Shown: in pieces, positions 1 to 8,789 of the stretch | Position numbering within the stretch: the first letter of the stretch is position 1 | How the letters are laid out: each line of letters starts with the position of its first letter | Assembly: GCA_964481485.1 (NCBI GenBank) | Contig: CAYZVM010000015.1 | Span: 1 to 46,466, forward strand | DNA length: 46,466 nucleotides | Source of the DNA: M3007 sp964481485 | GTDB taxonomy: Bacteria; Bacteroidota; Bacteroidia; Chitinophagales; Saprospiraceae | Direction of reading: 5' to 3' | Notes under the pieces: model-generated | What the model saw: only the letters and a program-made list of their open reading frames with translations | Told to the model about the DNA's origin: nothing | The model's database searches: none | Position numbers and translations under genes: made by a program

Positions 1-2024
1 GCGAGGCTGGCTCCGGCGGCGGCGGCGCGTTTTTCGGCTTCCTCGCGGGTCATTTGGGAGAGCGTACCGGTGAAAAGAACGCTTTTGCCATAGAGCAGCC
101 CTTCGGTGTTCACGTCGGCTTTTTTGTCCTCATCGGTTTGGCGGAGGTTCACGCCGAGGTTTTCCATGGTTTGCAGGAGTTCGATGTTGTGTTCGTTTTG
201 GAAAAAATAAAAAACGTTTTTGGCCAATACCGGGCCGATGTCTTTGATGGTCTGGTATTTTTCCAAATCCCAGTCTTTCAAATCAAGCACATGCCCTACC
301 TCGGCAGCCAACAACATGGAGCCTTTGCGCCCCAAATGGTGAATGCTGAGCGAGTGCAAAAGACGATAGATGGGGTTGCGCTTGGCTTTTTCGACGGCGG
401 CTTTCAGGTTGGCGGCTGATTTTTCGCCAAAGCCTTCCAGTTGCGCTATTTTCTCATAATCAAGACGATAGAGGTCGGCGATGGAGTGCAGCCAACCGAG
501 CCTGTAGAATTTTTCGATGGTGCTTTCGCCCAATCCTTCGATGTCCATGGCGTGTTTGGAAGTATGGAAAATCATGCGTGCCAGCACTTGGGCTTCGCAC
601 TCGGCATTCTCGCAGCGCCATATAGCTTCGTCTTCGGGCTTCACGAGTTCGGAGTGGCAGACGGGGCAGTTTTTTGGGTAATGAATCTCACGCTCGGAGC
701 CGGTGCGGAGTTCGGCGAGGCTTTTCACGATGTAGGGAATCACGTCGCCCGCGCGTTCCACCAGCAGTTGGTCGCCGATTCGGATGTCTTTGGCGCGAAT
801 AAATTCTTCGTTGTGGAGGCTGACGTTTTGCACGATGACACCGGCGAGCGGCACGGGTTCGAGTTTTGCAACGGGGGTGACGGCGCCAGTTTTCCCGACT
901 TGGAATTCGACATCGCGCAGGCGGGTGGTGGCTTGCCGGGCCTTGAATTTGAAGGCGATGGCCCAGCGGGGATGGTGGCTGGTGAAGCCGCAGCGCTCTT
1001 GGAGTTCGAGGTTGTTGACTTTCACCACCATGCCGTCTATCTCGTAAGGGTATTCGTCGCGGAAATCCTGCCATGCCTGACAAAATGCGATGACCTCGGC
1101 GATGTTGCGGCAGGTTTTGGTTTCTTCCAGATGGTTGCCGGGCTCGGGTTGGTGGAGCGGGACCTTGAAACCGAGCTCGCGCAGGAGATGGATGCTTTCG
1201 TCGTGGGAGCTGAATTTTTTCAGGATGTCGTTCCCTTCGCTGTCCGCGGCGTAACCCAATTGGTAAAGGAAAGCTTCGAGGCCACGCACAGCGGTTTCTT
1301 TGGGGTCTTTCATGCGGAGGCCGCCTGTAGCCGCGTTGCGGGGGTTGGCAAAAAGCGGCTCTCCCGCGTCTTGACGTTTTTTGTTTATTTTCTCAAAAAC
1401 GTCTTTTCGGATGAGTGCCTCGCCGCGCAGTTCGGCTTTTGCGATGCCGTGTTTTGAAAAAGCGGCTTGCAGCGGCACGGATTTTAACGTCCTGATATTG
1501 AGCGTGATGTCGTCGCCCATGTAGCCGTTGCCGCGCGTGGCGGCGCGGACGAGACGGTTGTTTTCGTACACGATGGCGATGGTGCCGCCGTCGAATTTTG
1601 GCTCTACGCAGTATTCCACGTCAGCGTCTTTTTCGAGTTTGCACAGTTTTTTTACTGATTCGTCGAAGTCGTTGAGGTCGTCGGCATCGTAGGAATTGTC
1701 GAGCGACAACATGGGGATGAGGTGGGGGACTTGCTCGAAATTTTCCACCAAATCTTTGCCGACGCGCTGTGTGGGCGAGTCCGCCGTCACTAATTCAGGA
1801 AATTGATTTTCAATGGTTTCGAGTTGTTTGTACAATTGGTCGTACTCGAAATCGCTGATGACGGGGTCGTTTTGCACATAGTAGCGCCACTCGTGGTAGC
1901 GGATGACTTGGCGCAGGTCGTCGGTGCGTTGGGCGGCACTTTCTCCGAACAGGTCGGCCTGCGGGGTATAGAGGAGTTTTTTGGAAAGGTCGAAGAGTGC
2001 GCGTTGTTCGGTGGTGGAGTACAT
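1..2024 (-). CDS. ligA: NAD-dependent DNA ligase LigA, C-terminus cut by the window edge
   Basis: Seals nicks in duplex DNA during replication and repair, using NAD+ to adenylate its active-site lysine. Reading down from the ATG at 2024, 674 codons are visible before the window edge. Visible in order: the N-terminal NMN-binding region (HEWRYYV, about residues 44-50), the adenylation motif EPKFDG with lysine 143 as nucleophile, the nucleotidyltransferase segment containing TRGNG, an OB-fold, a four-cysteine zinc finger opening with CPVC at about 453-456, helix-hairpin-helix repeats, and the first strand of the BRCT domain (GKSVLFTG, about 648). Family members are usually 670-710 residues, so only a few dozen residues are missing. 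The common TRGDG motif reads TRGNG here; this may be lineage variation. The gene is divergent from the Uma2-like gene. Confidence 0.96.
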   Translation of the reverse strand, partial: MYSTTEQRALFDLSKKLLYTPQADLFGESAAQRTDDLRQVIRYHEWRYYVQNDPVISDFEYDQLYKQLETIENQFPELVTADSPTQRVGKDLVENFEQVPHLIPMLSLDNSYDADDLNDFDESVKKLCKLEKDADVEYCVEPKFDGGTIAIVYENNRLVRAATRGNGYMGDDITLNIRTLKSVPLQAAFSKHGIAKAELRGEALIRKDVFEKINKKRQDAGEPLFANPRNAATGGLRMKDPKETAVRGLEAFLYQLGYAADSEGNDILKKFSSHDESIHLLRELGFKVPLHQPEPGNHLEETKTCRNIAEVIAFCQAWQDFRDEYPYEIDGMVVKVNNLELQERCGFTSHHPRWAIAFKFKARQATTRLRDVEFQVGKTGAVTPVAKLEPVPLAGVIVQNVSLHNEEFIRAKDIRIGDQLLVERAGDVIPYIVKSLAELRTGSEREIHYPKNCPVCHSELVKPEDEAIWRCENAECEAQVLARMIFHTSKHAMDIEGLGESTIEKFYRLGWLHSIADLYRLDYEKIAQLEGFGEKSAANLKAAVEKAKRNPIYRLLHSLSIHHLGRKGSMLLAAEVGHVLDLKDWDLEKYQTIKDIGPVLAKNVFYFFQNEHNIELLQTMENLGVNLRQTDEDKKADVNTEGLLYGKSVLFTGTLSQMTREEAEKRAAAAGASL

Positions 2025-2164
2025 GAGTGCGGTTGCTGTGAATGGGCGCAAGTTCGGGGTTTGCTTAAAACGCGAAAGATGGATTGGCAACAATTTGTTC
2101 GATACCCGCTCGTTTTTTGCGGGTTGAAAGTTTTTTCAATAGTTTTGTCCAGAAAATAAAAAAA

Positions 2165-2842
2165 ATGGCTTCATCAGCATCCACGGCAGCGGGGCAAATC
2201 CACTCCAGCACTCCTGTTTCCGCTACCGCCAAACGTCGTTCCCGGAAAATACCCGATTACCTGATTCGTGAGGTGATTGACGGGATCCCCTTTTTTTATA
2301 AAGGCTATAAAGCAGTTTTGACCAAACAGAAAACTTTTGAAGATATTATGGCTGATTCCGGTTTGCAATCGCTGATAAAAAAATACTTGTACGATTTGCT
2401 GCTTCGTAAACTTGACCCGGCCGTTTACGAGGTTTTTATGGGCGAAGTCGGTGCGCATCTGGAACATAAAAGCAATCTTGGGCTTGATGTCGCCATGTTC
2501 GAAACGGCACTGCTGCCCGGCAACAAGTTTGACTTCAAGTATCTGGCAGTGATACCGCAATTGGTTATTGAAGTAGATATGAAGGTTTCGCTTGACGACA
2601 CGGGGTTGCAATCCTTTGAGGATTTTCTGAGCCTGAAAACGCAAAAATTATTCGATTTTGGTACCAAACGCCTGCTTTGGATACTCACTCGGAGTAAAAA
2701 GGTGGTAGTAGCCACACCGGAAACAGACTGGGCAATCGTTGATTGGAATAAAAACATTGAGATGTGGCCGGGCATTGAGGCCAATATTGGGAAGTTCCTA
2801 AAAGCACGAGGCATCAATCCAGATATCATTTTCGGTACTTAA
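2165..2842 (+). CDS. Uma2-family (DUF820) restriction-endonuclease-like protein
   Basis: A 225-residue protein with the PD-(D/E)XK-like pattern of the Uma2 family. Visible are the LDVAMF strand (Asp108), the VIEVDMK strand (Glu136, Lys140) and the helix KTQKLFDFG (about 158-166) leading to the LLWI strand. These correspond to the family's D...E.V...K...Y.DFG arrangement. Such proteins are suspected nucleases, but their physiological role is generally unknown. The first about 30 residues are Ser/Thr/Ala/Arg-rich and look disordered. I chose the ATG at 2165; the same frame opens 27 codons earlier at a TTG, which is less likely. It stands alone between divergent ligA and a convergent lipoprotein gene whose stop is 6 nt away. 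No partner methylase or antitoxin is adjacent. Confidence 0.75.
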   Translation: MASSASTAAGQIHSSTPVSATAKRRSRKIPDYLIREVIDGIPFFYKGYKAVLTKQKTFEDIMADSGLQSLIKKYLYDLLLRKLDPAVYEVFMGEVGAHLEHKSNLGLDVAMFETALLPGNKFDFKYLAVIPQLVIEVDMKVSLDDTGLQSFEDFLSLKTQKLFDFGTKRLLWILTRSKKVVVATPETDWAIVDWNKNIEMWPGIEANIGKFLKARGINPDIIFGT

Positions 2843-2848
2843 CAAATC

Positions 2849-3457
2849 TTACATCTTCCGCAGCGCCACCGCTGCCACTTCTTTCGCCTTTTCCAAATTG
2901 TCGTGCGGGTTGTCCATAAAGTTTAGTGCGATGCTAAGCACATACTGGCCTTTTTTCACCAGCAGGGTGACAGTGTTGGTGCTCCAAAGTGCGCCCTCGC
3001 CGAGACCCGGCACATCTTCGCTGTAAGTGTCGCGGCGATCGCGTTTGAGCATTTCTATTTGCTGGCGCGCGTGCTCTTCGGAGTGGTAGTCAAATACCTG
3101 AACGATAAGGCTGTTTTGGGGCTCGAGGTAGGTGGTGGCGGTCTCTTTTTCGTTGGCACTTTCACGCTCTTTCCAATCGGGTTTGTTCCAAGTGCGGAGG
3201 CAGAAAGCTTGGTCGGGCAGGGTGCGGGTATTGAGCACGTCGCGCTGCGGCTCTACGTCGAATAGGATTTGGACATCGGTATCGCTGACGATGTCGCAAC
3301 CATGATTTTTCCAGTGGTCGGCCCGCCAAGCAGCCCAAGACGTCGAATCCTGGGCGGCTTGTGCCGCAGCAATGGCGGTTTGTTTTTTTGCTCCCCTATC
3401 GCAAGCAGTGGATAGCAGGAAAATGGAGAAGGCAAGGACGGCGGCAAGTCGTGTCAT
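2849..3457 (-). CDS. Hypothetical lipoprotein
   Basis: A 202-residue protein that I do not recognise as a named family. From the ATG at 3457 it begins with a lipoprotein signal peptide, hydrophobic residues 4-15 and a lipobox LSTAC with the lipidated cysteine at 19. The mature part is hydrophilic and ends with a region rich in Lys, Asp and Val (about 150-202), including a GEGALWS motif that may be a ligand-binding beta strand. The frame extends 39 codons upstream to 3574, but that extension carries no signal-like sequence and would bury the signal peptide. A promoter-like TATCTTTG lies about 100 nt upstream on the same strand. It is convergent with the Uma2-like gene. Envelope location is supported by the signal; the function is unknown. 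Confidence 0.75.
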   Translation of the reverse strand: MTRLAAVLAFSIFLLSTACDRGAKKQTAIAAAQAAQDSTSWAAWRADHWKNHGCDIVSDTDVQILFDVEPQRDVLNTRTLPDQAFCLRTWNKPDWKERESANEKETATTYLEPQNSLIVQVFDYHSEEHARQQIEMLKRDRRDTYSEDVPGLGEGALWSTNTVTLLVKKGQYVLSIALNFMDNPHDNLEKAKEVAAVALRKM

Positions 3458-3556
3458 GGGAACCGGATTTTGCGGGCTTTGGTAAAAATTTGCTGAAAGG
3501 TCTTGAAAAAGTCTGTTTTTAGGTGCAAAAACGATTGGTTTTTTAAAAAAAACGGG

Positions 3557-3564
3557 CAAAGATA
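3557..3564 (-). promoter_or_regulatory. Candidate -7 box of the lipoprotein gene
   Basis: On the minus strand the sequence reads TATCTTTG, a full match to the Bacteroidota -7 consensus TAnnTTTG. A weak TTT-containing -33 element lies about 19 nt upstream. It would give a leader of roughly 90 nt before the ATG at 3457. Confidence 0.4.
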
Positions 3565-3781
3565 GCAGAATCATTGTTGGTTGAAACTGTGGATTTCAGC
3601 GACAAAAAGGATGGCAAATGATTGTGCGCAGGTATTGGTGATGGCGCAAAAAACAGCGGTCGGATTTGCCTGCGGTATTTTGCCCGAAATTTTCATCTTC
3701 GATATGCGCGAGGTTGGCGAAGAAAAATTTTCGCACATTTGCCCGCGCTCCTTGATGCCACACGACCGAAAACAGCACTAA
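3565..3781. other. Intergenic stretch up to the first scaffold gap
   Basis: With 3458-3564 this makes a gene-free stretch of more than 300 nt left of the gap. A 66-codon open frame on the plus strand (3581-3781) has no recognisable features and ends exactly at the gap. I see no convincing gene, RNA or repeat here. Confidence 0.5.
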
Positions 3782-3881
3782 NNNNNNNNNNNNNNNNNNN
3801 NNNNNNNNNNNNNNNNNNNNNNNNNNNNNNNNNNNNNNNNNNNNNNNNNNNNNNNNNNNNNNNNNNNNNNNNNNNNNNNNN
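3782..3881. other. Scaffold gap of exactly 100 N
   Basis: One hundred consecutive N, the customary placeholder for a gap of unknown size. The true distance, and any element in it, cannot be known. The promoter of the following transporter gene may lie partly inside. Confidence 0.99.
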
Positions 3882-3905
3882 TTATTATTTGCAAAAAAGA
3901 CTTTT

Positions 3906-5561
3906 ATGGCAACACAGCAACACGAAATTTTCGGCCACCCGCGCGGCCTATCGCTCTTGTTCTTCACGGAAATGTGGGAGCGGTTCAGCTACTACGGGAT
4001 GCGGGCCATTTTTTCCCTTTACATGATCAATGCCCTGCTTTTCTCAAAAGCAAAGGCTTCTGAAATTTATGGCAGCTACACTGGCTTGGTGTATCTCACG
4101 CCGCTCATTGGTGGCTATGTGGCCGACCGTTATTGGGGCAACCGCAAGTCCATCGTGGCGGGCGGCTTGCTGATGGCTGTGGGGCAGTTCTTTATGTTTG
4201 GGAGCGCCTCTATGTTTCAGAATGTGGGCCTGGCGACTTCGCTCATGTGGGCGGGCTTGGTATTTCTTATCCTCGGAAACGGTTTTTTTAAGCCCAATAT
4301 TTCTTCGATGGTCGGTCAACTGTACAGCGAGGGCGACCGCCGCAAAGACGCGGCTTTCACCATTTTTTACATGGGCATCAACCTCGGCGCGTTCATCGCC
4401 CCGTTGGTGTGCGGTTTTCTCGGCGACACGGGCAACCCGGCGGACTTCAAATGGGGCTTCCTCGCAGCGGGCATCGGCATGGTGCTGGGCACGGTTTTGT
4501 TCCAAACACAAAAGGACAAATATGTGGTCACGCCTGACGGCCAACCAATCGGCGCCACGCCCAACCAAGCGGTGCAAGCAAATGCCGATGCTGGTTCGGG
4601 AGGGCTGGACACGCGCCAACTGCTGATTGGTCTGGGACTGTTGGTGGTGGGTTTTCTCGCACTCTGGAAATTGCTCAGTTTTGATGTATTCGGGGCGCTT
4701 ATTTATTCGGCCACTTTTGCAATGTGTGTCATTGTGGCGACCGACCCATCGCTGACAAAAGTGGAACGCGACCGTATTATCGTCATTTATGTCTCGGCAT
4801 TCTTCGTCATTTTCTTTTGGGCGGCATTCGAGCAGGCGGGGGCTTCGCTCACCTTTTTTGCTGAAGAGCAAACCCACCGCGGCCTGTTTGGCGCCACAGT
4901 GCCGGCCAGTTATTTCCAATCCGTCAACGCCGTATCCGTTGTGTTGCTCGCGCCCATCACGGCGGCGATTTGGGTGGCGCTCGCCAAACGCAAATCGGAG
5001 CCAAATTCATTGATAAAGCAAGCGCTCGGCCTGATGATTTTGGCTCTGGGCTATGTGGTGATAGCCATTGGCGTGGATGGTGTTGGTCTGGGTGTGCGGG
5101 TCAGCATGTTTTGGCTCATCGCGCTGTATGTGATTCACACGATTGGGGAATTGTGCCTCTCGCCGATTGGTCTTTCGCTGGTGTCCAAACTTTCGCCGAT
5201 GCGCTTTGTGTCGCTGTTGTTCGGTGTTTGGTTTTTGGCAAATGCTGTGGCCAACAAAGCAGCCGGCCAATTGAGCAGCCTCTATCCGCCTTCTGGCGCA
5301 GAGTACAAAAAGGCAGCCGACAGCGGCATTGACACGGATACTTATCGCGGCTTGTTGGAAGGTTCGATTCAGCCGACGCCGGAGCAAACCGCCATCGCGA
5401 CAGAAAAGGCGATTCCGCTCAAATACCCCGTCTTCTTCGGCAATCCGATAAAAGACCTGTACCAGTTCTTTATGCTCTTTGTGGCAATGTCTGGCATTGC
5501 GGGATTGATTTTATTTGGCTTGTCATTTCCATTGAAAAAAATGATGCACGGGGCGGATTAA
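3906..5561 (+). CDS. POT/PTR family proton-dependent oligopeptide transporter
   Basis: An inner-membrane symporter of 551 residues that imports di- and tripeptides with protons (family knowledge). The family signature ExxER is present near the N-terminus as Glu22-Met-Trp-Glu25-Arg26, followed by FSYYGMR. The PTR2 signature is seen as FYMGINLG at about residues 154-161. There are roughly 12-14 hydrophobic membrane segments, with an extended hydrophilic loop of about 25 residues (about 200-235). A second extended loop occurs near the C-terminus (about 455-500), a common Bacteroidota elaboration. The ATG at 3906 directly precedes the conserved FGHPRGLSLLFFTE start. A strong terminator follows, so it is probably transcribed alone. 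Substrate specificity cannot be read from the sequence. Confidence 0.93.
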   Translation: MATQQHEIFGHPRGLSLLFFTEMWERFSYYGMRAIFSLYMINALLFSKAKASEIYGSYTGLVYLTPLIGGYVADRYWGNRKSIVAGGLLMAVGQFFMFGSASMFQNVGLATSLMWAGLVFLILGNGFFKPNISSMVGQLYSEGDRRKDAAFTIFYMGINLGAFIAPLVCGFLGDTGNPADFKWGFLAAGIGMVLGTVLFQTQKDKYVVTPDGQPIGATPNQAVQANADAGSGGLDTRQLLIGLGLLVVGFLALWKLLSFDVFGALIYSATFAMCVIVATDPSLTKVERDRIIVIYVSAFFVIFFWAAFEQAGASLTFFAEEQTHRGLFGATVPASYFQSVNAVSVVLLAPITAAIWVALAKRKSEPNSLIKQALGLMILALGYVVIAIGVDGVGLGVRVSMFWLIALYVIHTIGELCLSPIGLSLVSKLSPMRFVSLLFGVWFLANAVANKAAGQLSSLYPPSGAEYKKAADSGIDTDTYRGLLEGSIQPTPEQTAIATEKAIPLKYPVFFGNPIKDLYQFFMLFVAMSGIAGLILFGLSFPLKKMMHGAD

Positions 5562-5588
5562 CGCCGTGTTTTGGCAAAATTGTTTTCA

Positions 5589-5632
5589 AAAAAGAACCTC
5601 GCCAACTTGACCGTTCGCGGGGTTCTTTTTTT
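5589..5632 (+). terminator. Rho-independent terminator after the POT transporter
   Basis: Stem AAGAACCTCGC (5592-5602) pairs with GCGGGGTTCTT (5617-5627) with one G-U pair and a 14-nt loop, flanked by A residues on the left and T residues on the right. It begins 30 nt after the stop codon. Confidence 0.85.
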
Positions 5633-5662
5633 GCCAAAAACCGCAGAAACAAACTCCAATGG

Positions 5663-5691
5663 TTGCAAATTCAGTCCTTCGCTTACCTTTG
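5663..5691 (+). promoter_or_regulatory. Bacteroidota-type promoter of the 943-residue cargo gene
   Basis: A TTG -33 element at 5663-5665 and TACCTTTG at 5684-5691, matching the TAnnTTTG -7 consensus, separated by 18 nt. The predicted start is near 5698, leaving a leader of about 43 nt before the ATG at 5741. Confidence 0.65.
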
Positions 5692-5740
5692 AAGCCCAAC
5701 CCGGTTATCAGAAAAAATTTAAACACAACAAGGCTGAAAC

Positions 5741-8572
5741 ATGAACTTCAAACTCTTACGCCTCTTCTTTTTTGCATTTTTCCTCCCGCTATCGCAGTCG
5801 GCGAACGCCCAATGCGAATACACCCTCCAAATGTCCAACGAGTTCGGCATCGGCTGGAACGGCAGCACATTGATTGTCGCCAACGGCACGAATGTCAATT
5901 CGTTCACCTTGAGCGGCCTCCCATTTGACGACGGCACGGACAGCACGGTGGTCTTTACCGTCACCAACGGCGAGCCGCTGACCTTGTCGTGGGTGGCAGG
6001 CTTTTTCGATTTCGGGTCATCTTTTGCTTTGTACGACTATGACGGCAACCTCGTGTACGAAGACCTCGCTCCTACCACAGGGGTTTTGTTCACGGGTGTG
6101 GGTGCTTGCCCCGATTGCCTGAAACCCGCCAACTTGAAAACGGAAGATATTTATGACACTTACGCCAAACTGCGCTGGACACCCGTGAGCCTCGTCCCTT
6201 CGCTCGGATGGTGGGTCATTTATGGCCCAGCGGGTTTTGTGCCGGGGCCGGGCGTGGGCGATTCGGTCTATGTGACGACGCCAAAAGTGACGCTGACCGG
6301 CCTTTCCAAAAAAACCAACTACGATTGGTATGTGCTGGAAATGTGCGACAGCACCGTATTCCCGCCGCTCGTAGGGCCGGTTTCATTTCAAACATATTGG
6401 TCGGACGACGTGGGCATCTCCGGCGTGGTAAGTCCCGTCAATGGGTGCGACCTCGGCGTGGAGACGGTGAAAATCGTGATGACGAATTACGGTGCCAACG
6501 CCCAATCGCTCGTCCCGTTCCGGTACAGCGTGAACGGCGTGGATGCCGGGGTGCCGCAGCCACAAGACGGTTTTTACACGGGTGTGTTGGGCAAAGACAG
6601 TTCGGAAGTGATTGAATTTGAGACGACTTACGACTTTTCTGCGCCGGGCGAATATTTGATCACCGTTTTTACAGAAATGAATGGTGATGAAGATGTGCTA
6701 AACGATACATTCAACTACTATGTCGTCAACCGACTGGTGGCGCCCTATTTTCAAGATTTTGAAAACTGGAATGGCGGCTGGTATGTGGATACTGCCAGCG
6801 TCAATGCTACTTGGGAGTTTGGCACCCCCAACACGCTGGCGATTCCCGCCGCCGCCAGTGGCAAAAATGCTTGGGTCACCAACCTCGACGGTTTTTACAG
6901 CAATGACGAATTGTCGTACCTCCATTCGCCGTGCTTCGATTTTTCTGATTTGACTGAAGACCCCGCCATAGAATTTTCTCTGATTTACGACACCGAACTT
7001 GAGTACGACGGTGCTTGGCTCGAAATTTCTACGAACGAGGGTCAAAATTGGGAAAAGGTCGGCGCGATAGACGAAGGCATCAATTGGTACAATTTCGTCA
7101 ATGACAACGCAACGCTTGGCGACGTGTGGGCGGGCAACAACGGCGGTTGGCAAAAAGCCCGCTTCCGGCTGCTCGGCATGGCGGGGGAAAGCAACGTGCA
7201 ATTCCGCTTTGCATTCGACTCCGATTTTTCGGATGTGTACGAAGGGGTAGGCGTGGACGACATCCGGCTGTATGTGCCTTTTGTCAACGACTTAGCTGGC
7301 GAGCGTGCCTCCACCGAAGCCGGCGACAACGAGTGCGGCGCACAAGACGACAAGGTGGTTTTCGAATTTGCCAATATCGGCACAGAGCCACAGTCCATAT
7401 TTACAGTGAGTTACTCAATAAACGGCGGGGCACCAATCATCGAACTTATCAACGCCACCGTCCAGCCTTATGAGGTTTTTGAATACACTTTCCTCACGCC
7501 GTTCGACAGCCGCAACGGAGCATTTGACATCAAATGTTGGACTTCGCTCTCCAGCGAACAATTCCCGGTGAACGACACAGCCTATTTCACCATCAACAAC
7601 TTGCCGAAACCTGTTCCGTTCCAAGAAGATTTTGAAGACCAATCGTTGCCAACAGACTGGACGGTGACGGGTGGGCCGGTTGTCACAAACGCCAATGGAA
7701 ATGATTCTTACGTCTTGGAAGTGAATATGTGGGCCGCAAACTCCAGCATCGTTTACGATTTGCCCCTTTATGGCACCATCAGCGCCAACGATACGCTGTC
7801 GTTTGACTACCGCATTACCAATTTTGGCTCGGACGGCACAGAACCCACGGTGCTGTTTGGCGGCACCAAAATAGATGTGCAGGTTTCTACCGATTGCGAC
7901 GCATACACAACGGTTAATAGTATCAACACCTTCACCCATACACCGACAATTAACCTGCGAACGGTAAAAATCGGCCTCGGAAACTATGCTGGGCAAAATG
8001 TCAAAATCCGCTTCCGGGGTACATGGACGACCGGCGATCTCAACTTTGACCTCGACAATATCAACCTGCGCGCTTGCCCGCCCGATATGCAACTTTACCC
8101 GACAGTGGTGCCATCCAGCAACGGGCAAAACGGATCGGCCACCGTCAATGTCGGCCTCGGCAACCCGCCCTACTCGTATCTCTGGGACACCGGCGACACC
8201 ACGCAGACGATCACCGGCTTGGCAATCGGCGCATACACCGTCACCGTCACCGACGACCTCGGCTGCACGGACGCACTGACCATCAATGTCGGCGCTGTCT
8301 CCACAAATGAAATCGAAGGCTTGACCTCGCTCCGGCTACAGCCCAACCCGACCGCCGGTTTTGTGCAGTTCAATGCCGATTTTGACCGCTCCGTGGATGC
8401 CAACTTGCAAATCGTGAACCTACTCGGTCAAATTGTTTGGGAAACAAACGCCTCGAACACCCCCGCGCTTTCGGAGCAGATTGATTTGGGCAATTTCCCC
8501 GATGGCTTGTACCTCGTGCGTTTGAGCGTGGATGGGCGAGTGGTGGCGAAGAAATTGGTGAAAAGCAGGTAA
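5741..8572 (+). CDS. Secreted multidomain T9SS cargo protein (FnIII, CARDB-like, MAM-like, SprB-repeat domains)
   Basis: A 943-residue exported protein. The signal peptide is residues 1-24, ending SQSANAQ. A fibronectin-type-III-like domain follows at about 125-220 (LRWTPVS, YDWYVLEMC). Two alternating pairs of domains come next: a CARDB-like strand domain (NDTF/NDTA motifs near the ends) and a jelly-roll domain that opens with PYFQDFENW (about 335) and PFQEDFEDQS (about 625), typical of MAM/laminin-G-like modules. Near 790-855 is a SprB repeat (YLWDTGDTTQTITGL, YTVTVTDDLGC). The last about 80 residues are a type A T9SS sorting domain with LQPNPT, LVRLSVDG and a C-terminal Lys/Arg. It is probably displayed on or released from the cell surface and may bind glycans or surfaces (inference). 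It is monocistronic, with its own promoter and a hairpin downstream. Confidence 0.85.
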   Translation: MNFKLLRLFFFAFFLPLSQSANAQCEYTLQMSNEFGIGWNGSTLIVANGTNVNSFTLSGLPFDDGTDSTVVFTVTNGEPLTLSWVAGFFDFGSSFALYDYDGNLVYEDLAPTTGVLFTGVGACPDCLKPANLKTEDIYDTYAKLRWTPVSLVPSLGWWVIYGPAGFVPGPGVGDSVYVTTPKVTLTGLSKKTNYDWYVLEMCDSTVFPPLVGPVSFQTYWSDDVGISGVVSPVNGCDLGVETVKIVMTNYGANAQSLVPFRYSVNGVDAGVPQPQDGFYTGVLGKDSSEVIEFETTYDFSAPGEYLITVFTEMNGDEDVLNDTFNYYVVNRLVAPYFQDFENWNGGWYVDTASVNATWEFGTPNTLAIPAAASGKNAWVTNLDGFYSNDELSYLHSPCFDFSDLTEDPAIEFSLIYDTELEYDGAWLEISTNEGQNWEKVGAIDEGINWYNFVNDNATLGDVWAGNNGGWQKARFRLLGMAGESNVQFRFAFDSDFSDVYEGVGVDDIRLYVPFVNDLAGERASTEAGDNECGAQDDKVVFEFANIGTEPQSIFTVSYSINGGAPIIELINATVQPYEVFEYTFLTPFDSRNGAFDIKCWTSLSSEQFPVNDTAYFTINNLPKPVPFQEDFEDQSLPTDWTVTGGPVVTNANGNDSYVLEVNMWAANSSIVYDLPLYGTISANDTLSFDYRITNFGSDGTEPTVLFGGTKIDVQVSTDCDAYTTVNSINTFTHTPTINLRTVKIGLGNYAGQNVKIRFRGTWTTGDLNFDLDNINLRACPPDMQLYPTVVPSSNGQNGSATVNVGLGNPPYSYLWDTGDTTQTITGLAIGAYTVTVTDDLGCTDALTINVGAVSTNEIEGLTSLRLQPNPTAGFVQFNADFDRSVDANLQIVNLLGQIVWETNASNTPALSEQIDLGNFPDGLYLVRLSVDGRVVAKKLVKSR

Positions 8573-8593
8573 GTGCCCAAGTTGGGGTTTTCT

Positions 8594-8655
8594 GAAAAAT
8601 TGCGGTTGTCCAACCTGTCGGCGAAAATCTTGCAGCAGGACAGCCGCAATTTTTC
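8594..8655. terminator. Long hairpin, probable bidirectional terminator
   Basis: GAAAAATTGCGGTTGTCC (8594-8611) pairs with GGACAGCCGCAATTTTTC (8638-8655): 18 bp with a single G-U. A and T runs at the base give terminator character on both strands. It lies 21 nt after the stop of the cargo gene. Confidence 0.75.
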
Positions 8656-8789
8656 ATTTTACCCAATGACATAGACTGCGTTTGTGCCGAAGGTGTTTGC
8701 ATTGGTTTGGACATTTGTTTTACCCGCTCAGCACCTTCATTGACCTATATCGGTCGTACTTTCCCCAACTTTACCCAAACTTTTCAGAC

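Noticed and set aside
441..1457. A 338-codon open frame on the plus strand over the ligase gene
   Set aside because: It is antisense to a clear LigA frame with intact motifs, and its residues show no family pattern.
3581..3781. Small plus-strand frame ending at the first gap
   Set aside because: Ends exactly at the N run, no family likeness and poor composition.
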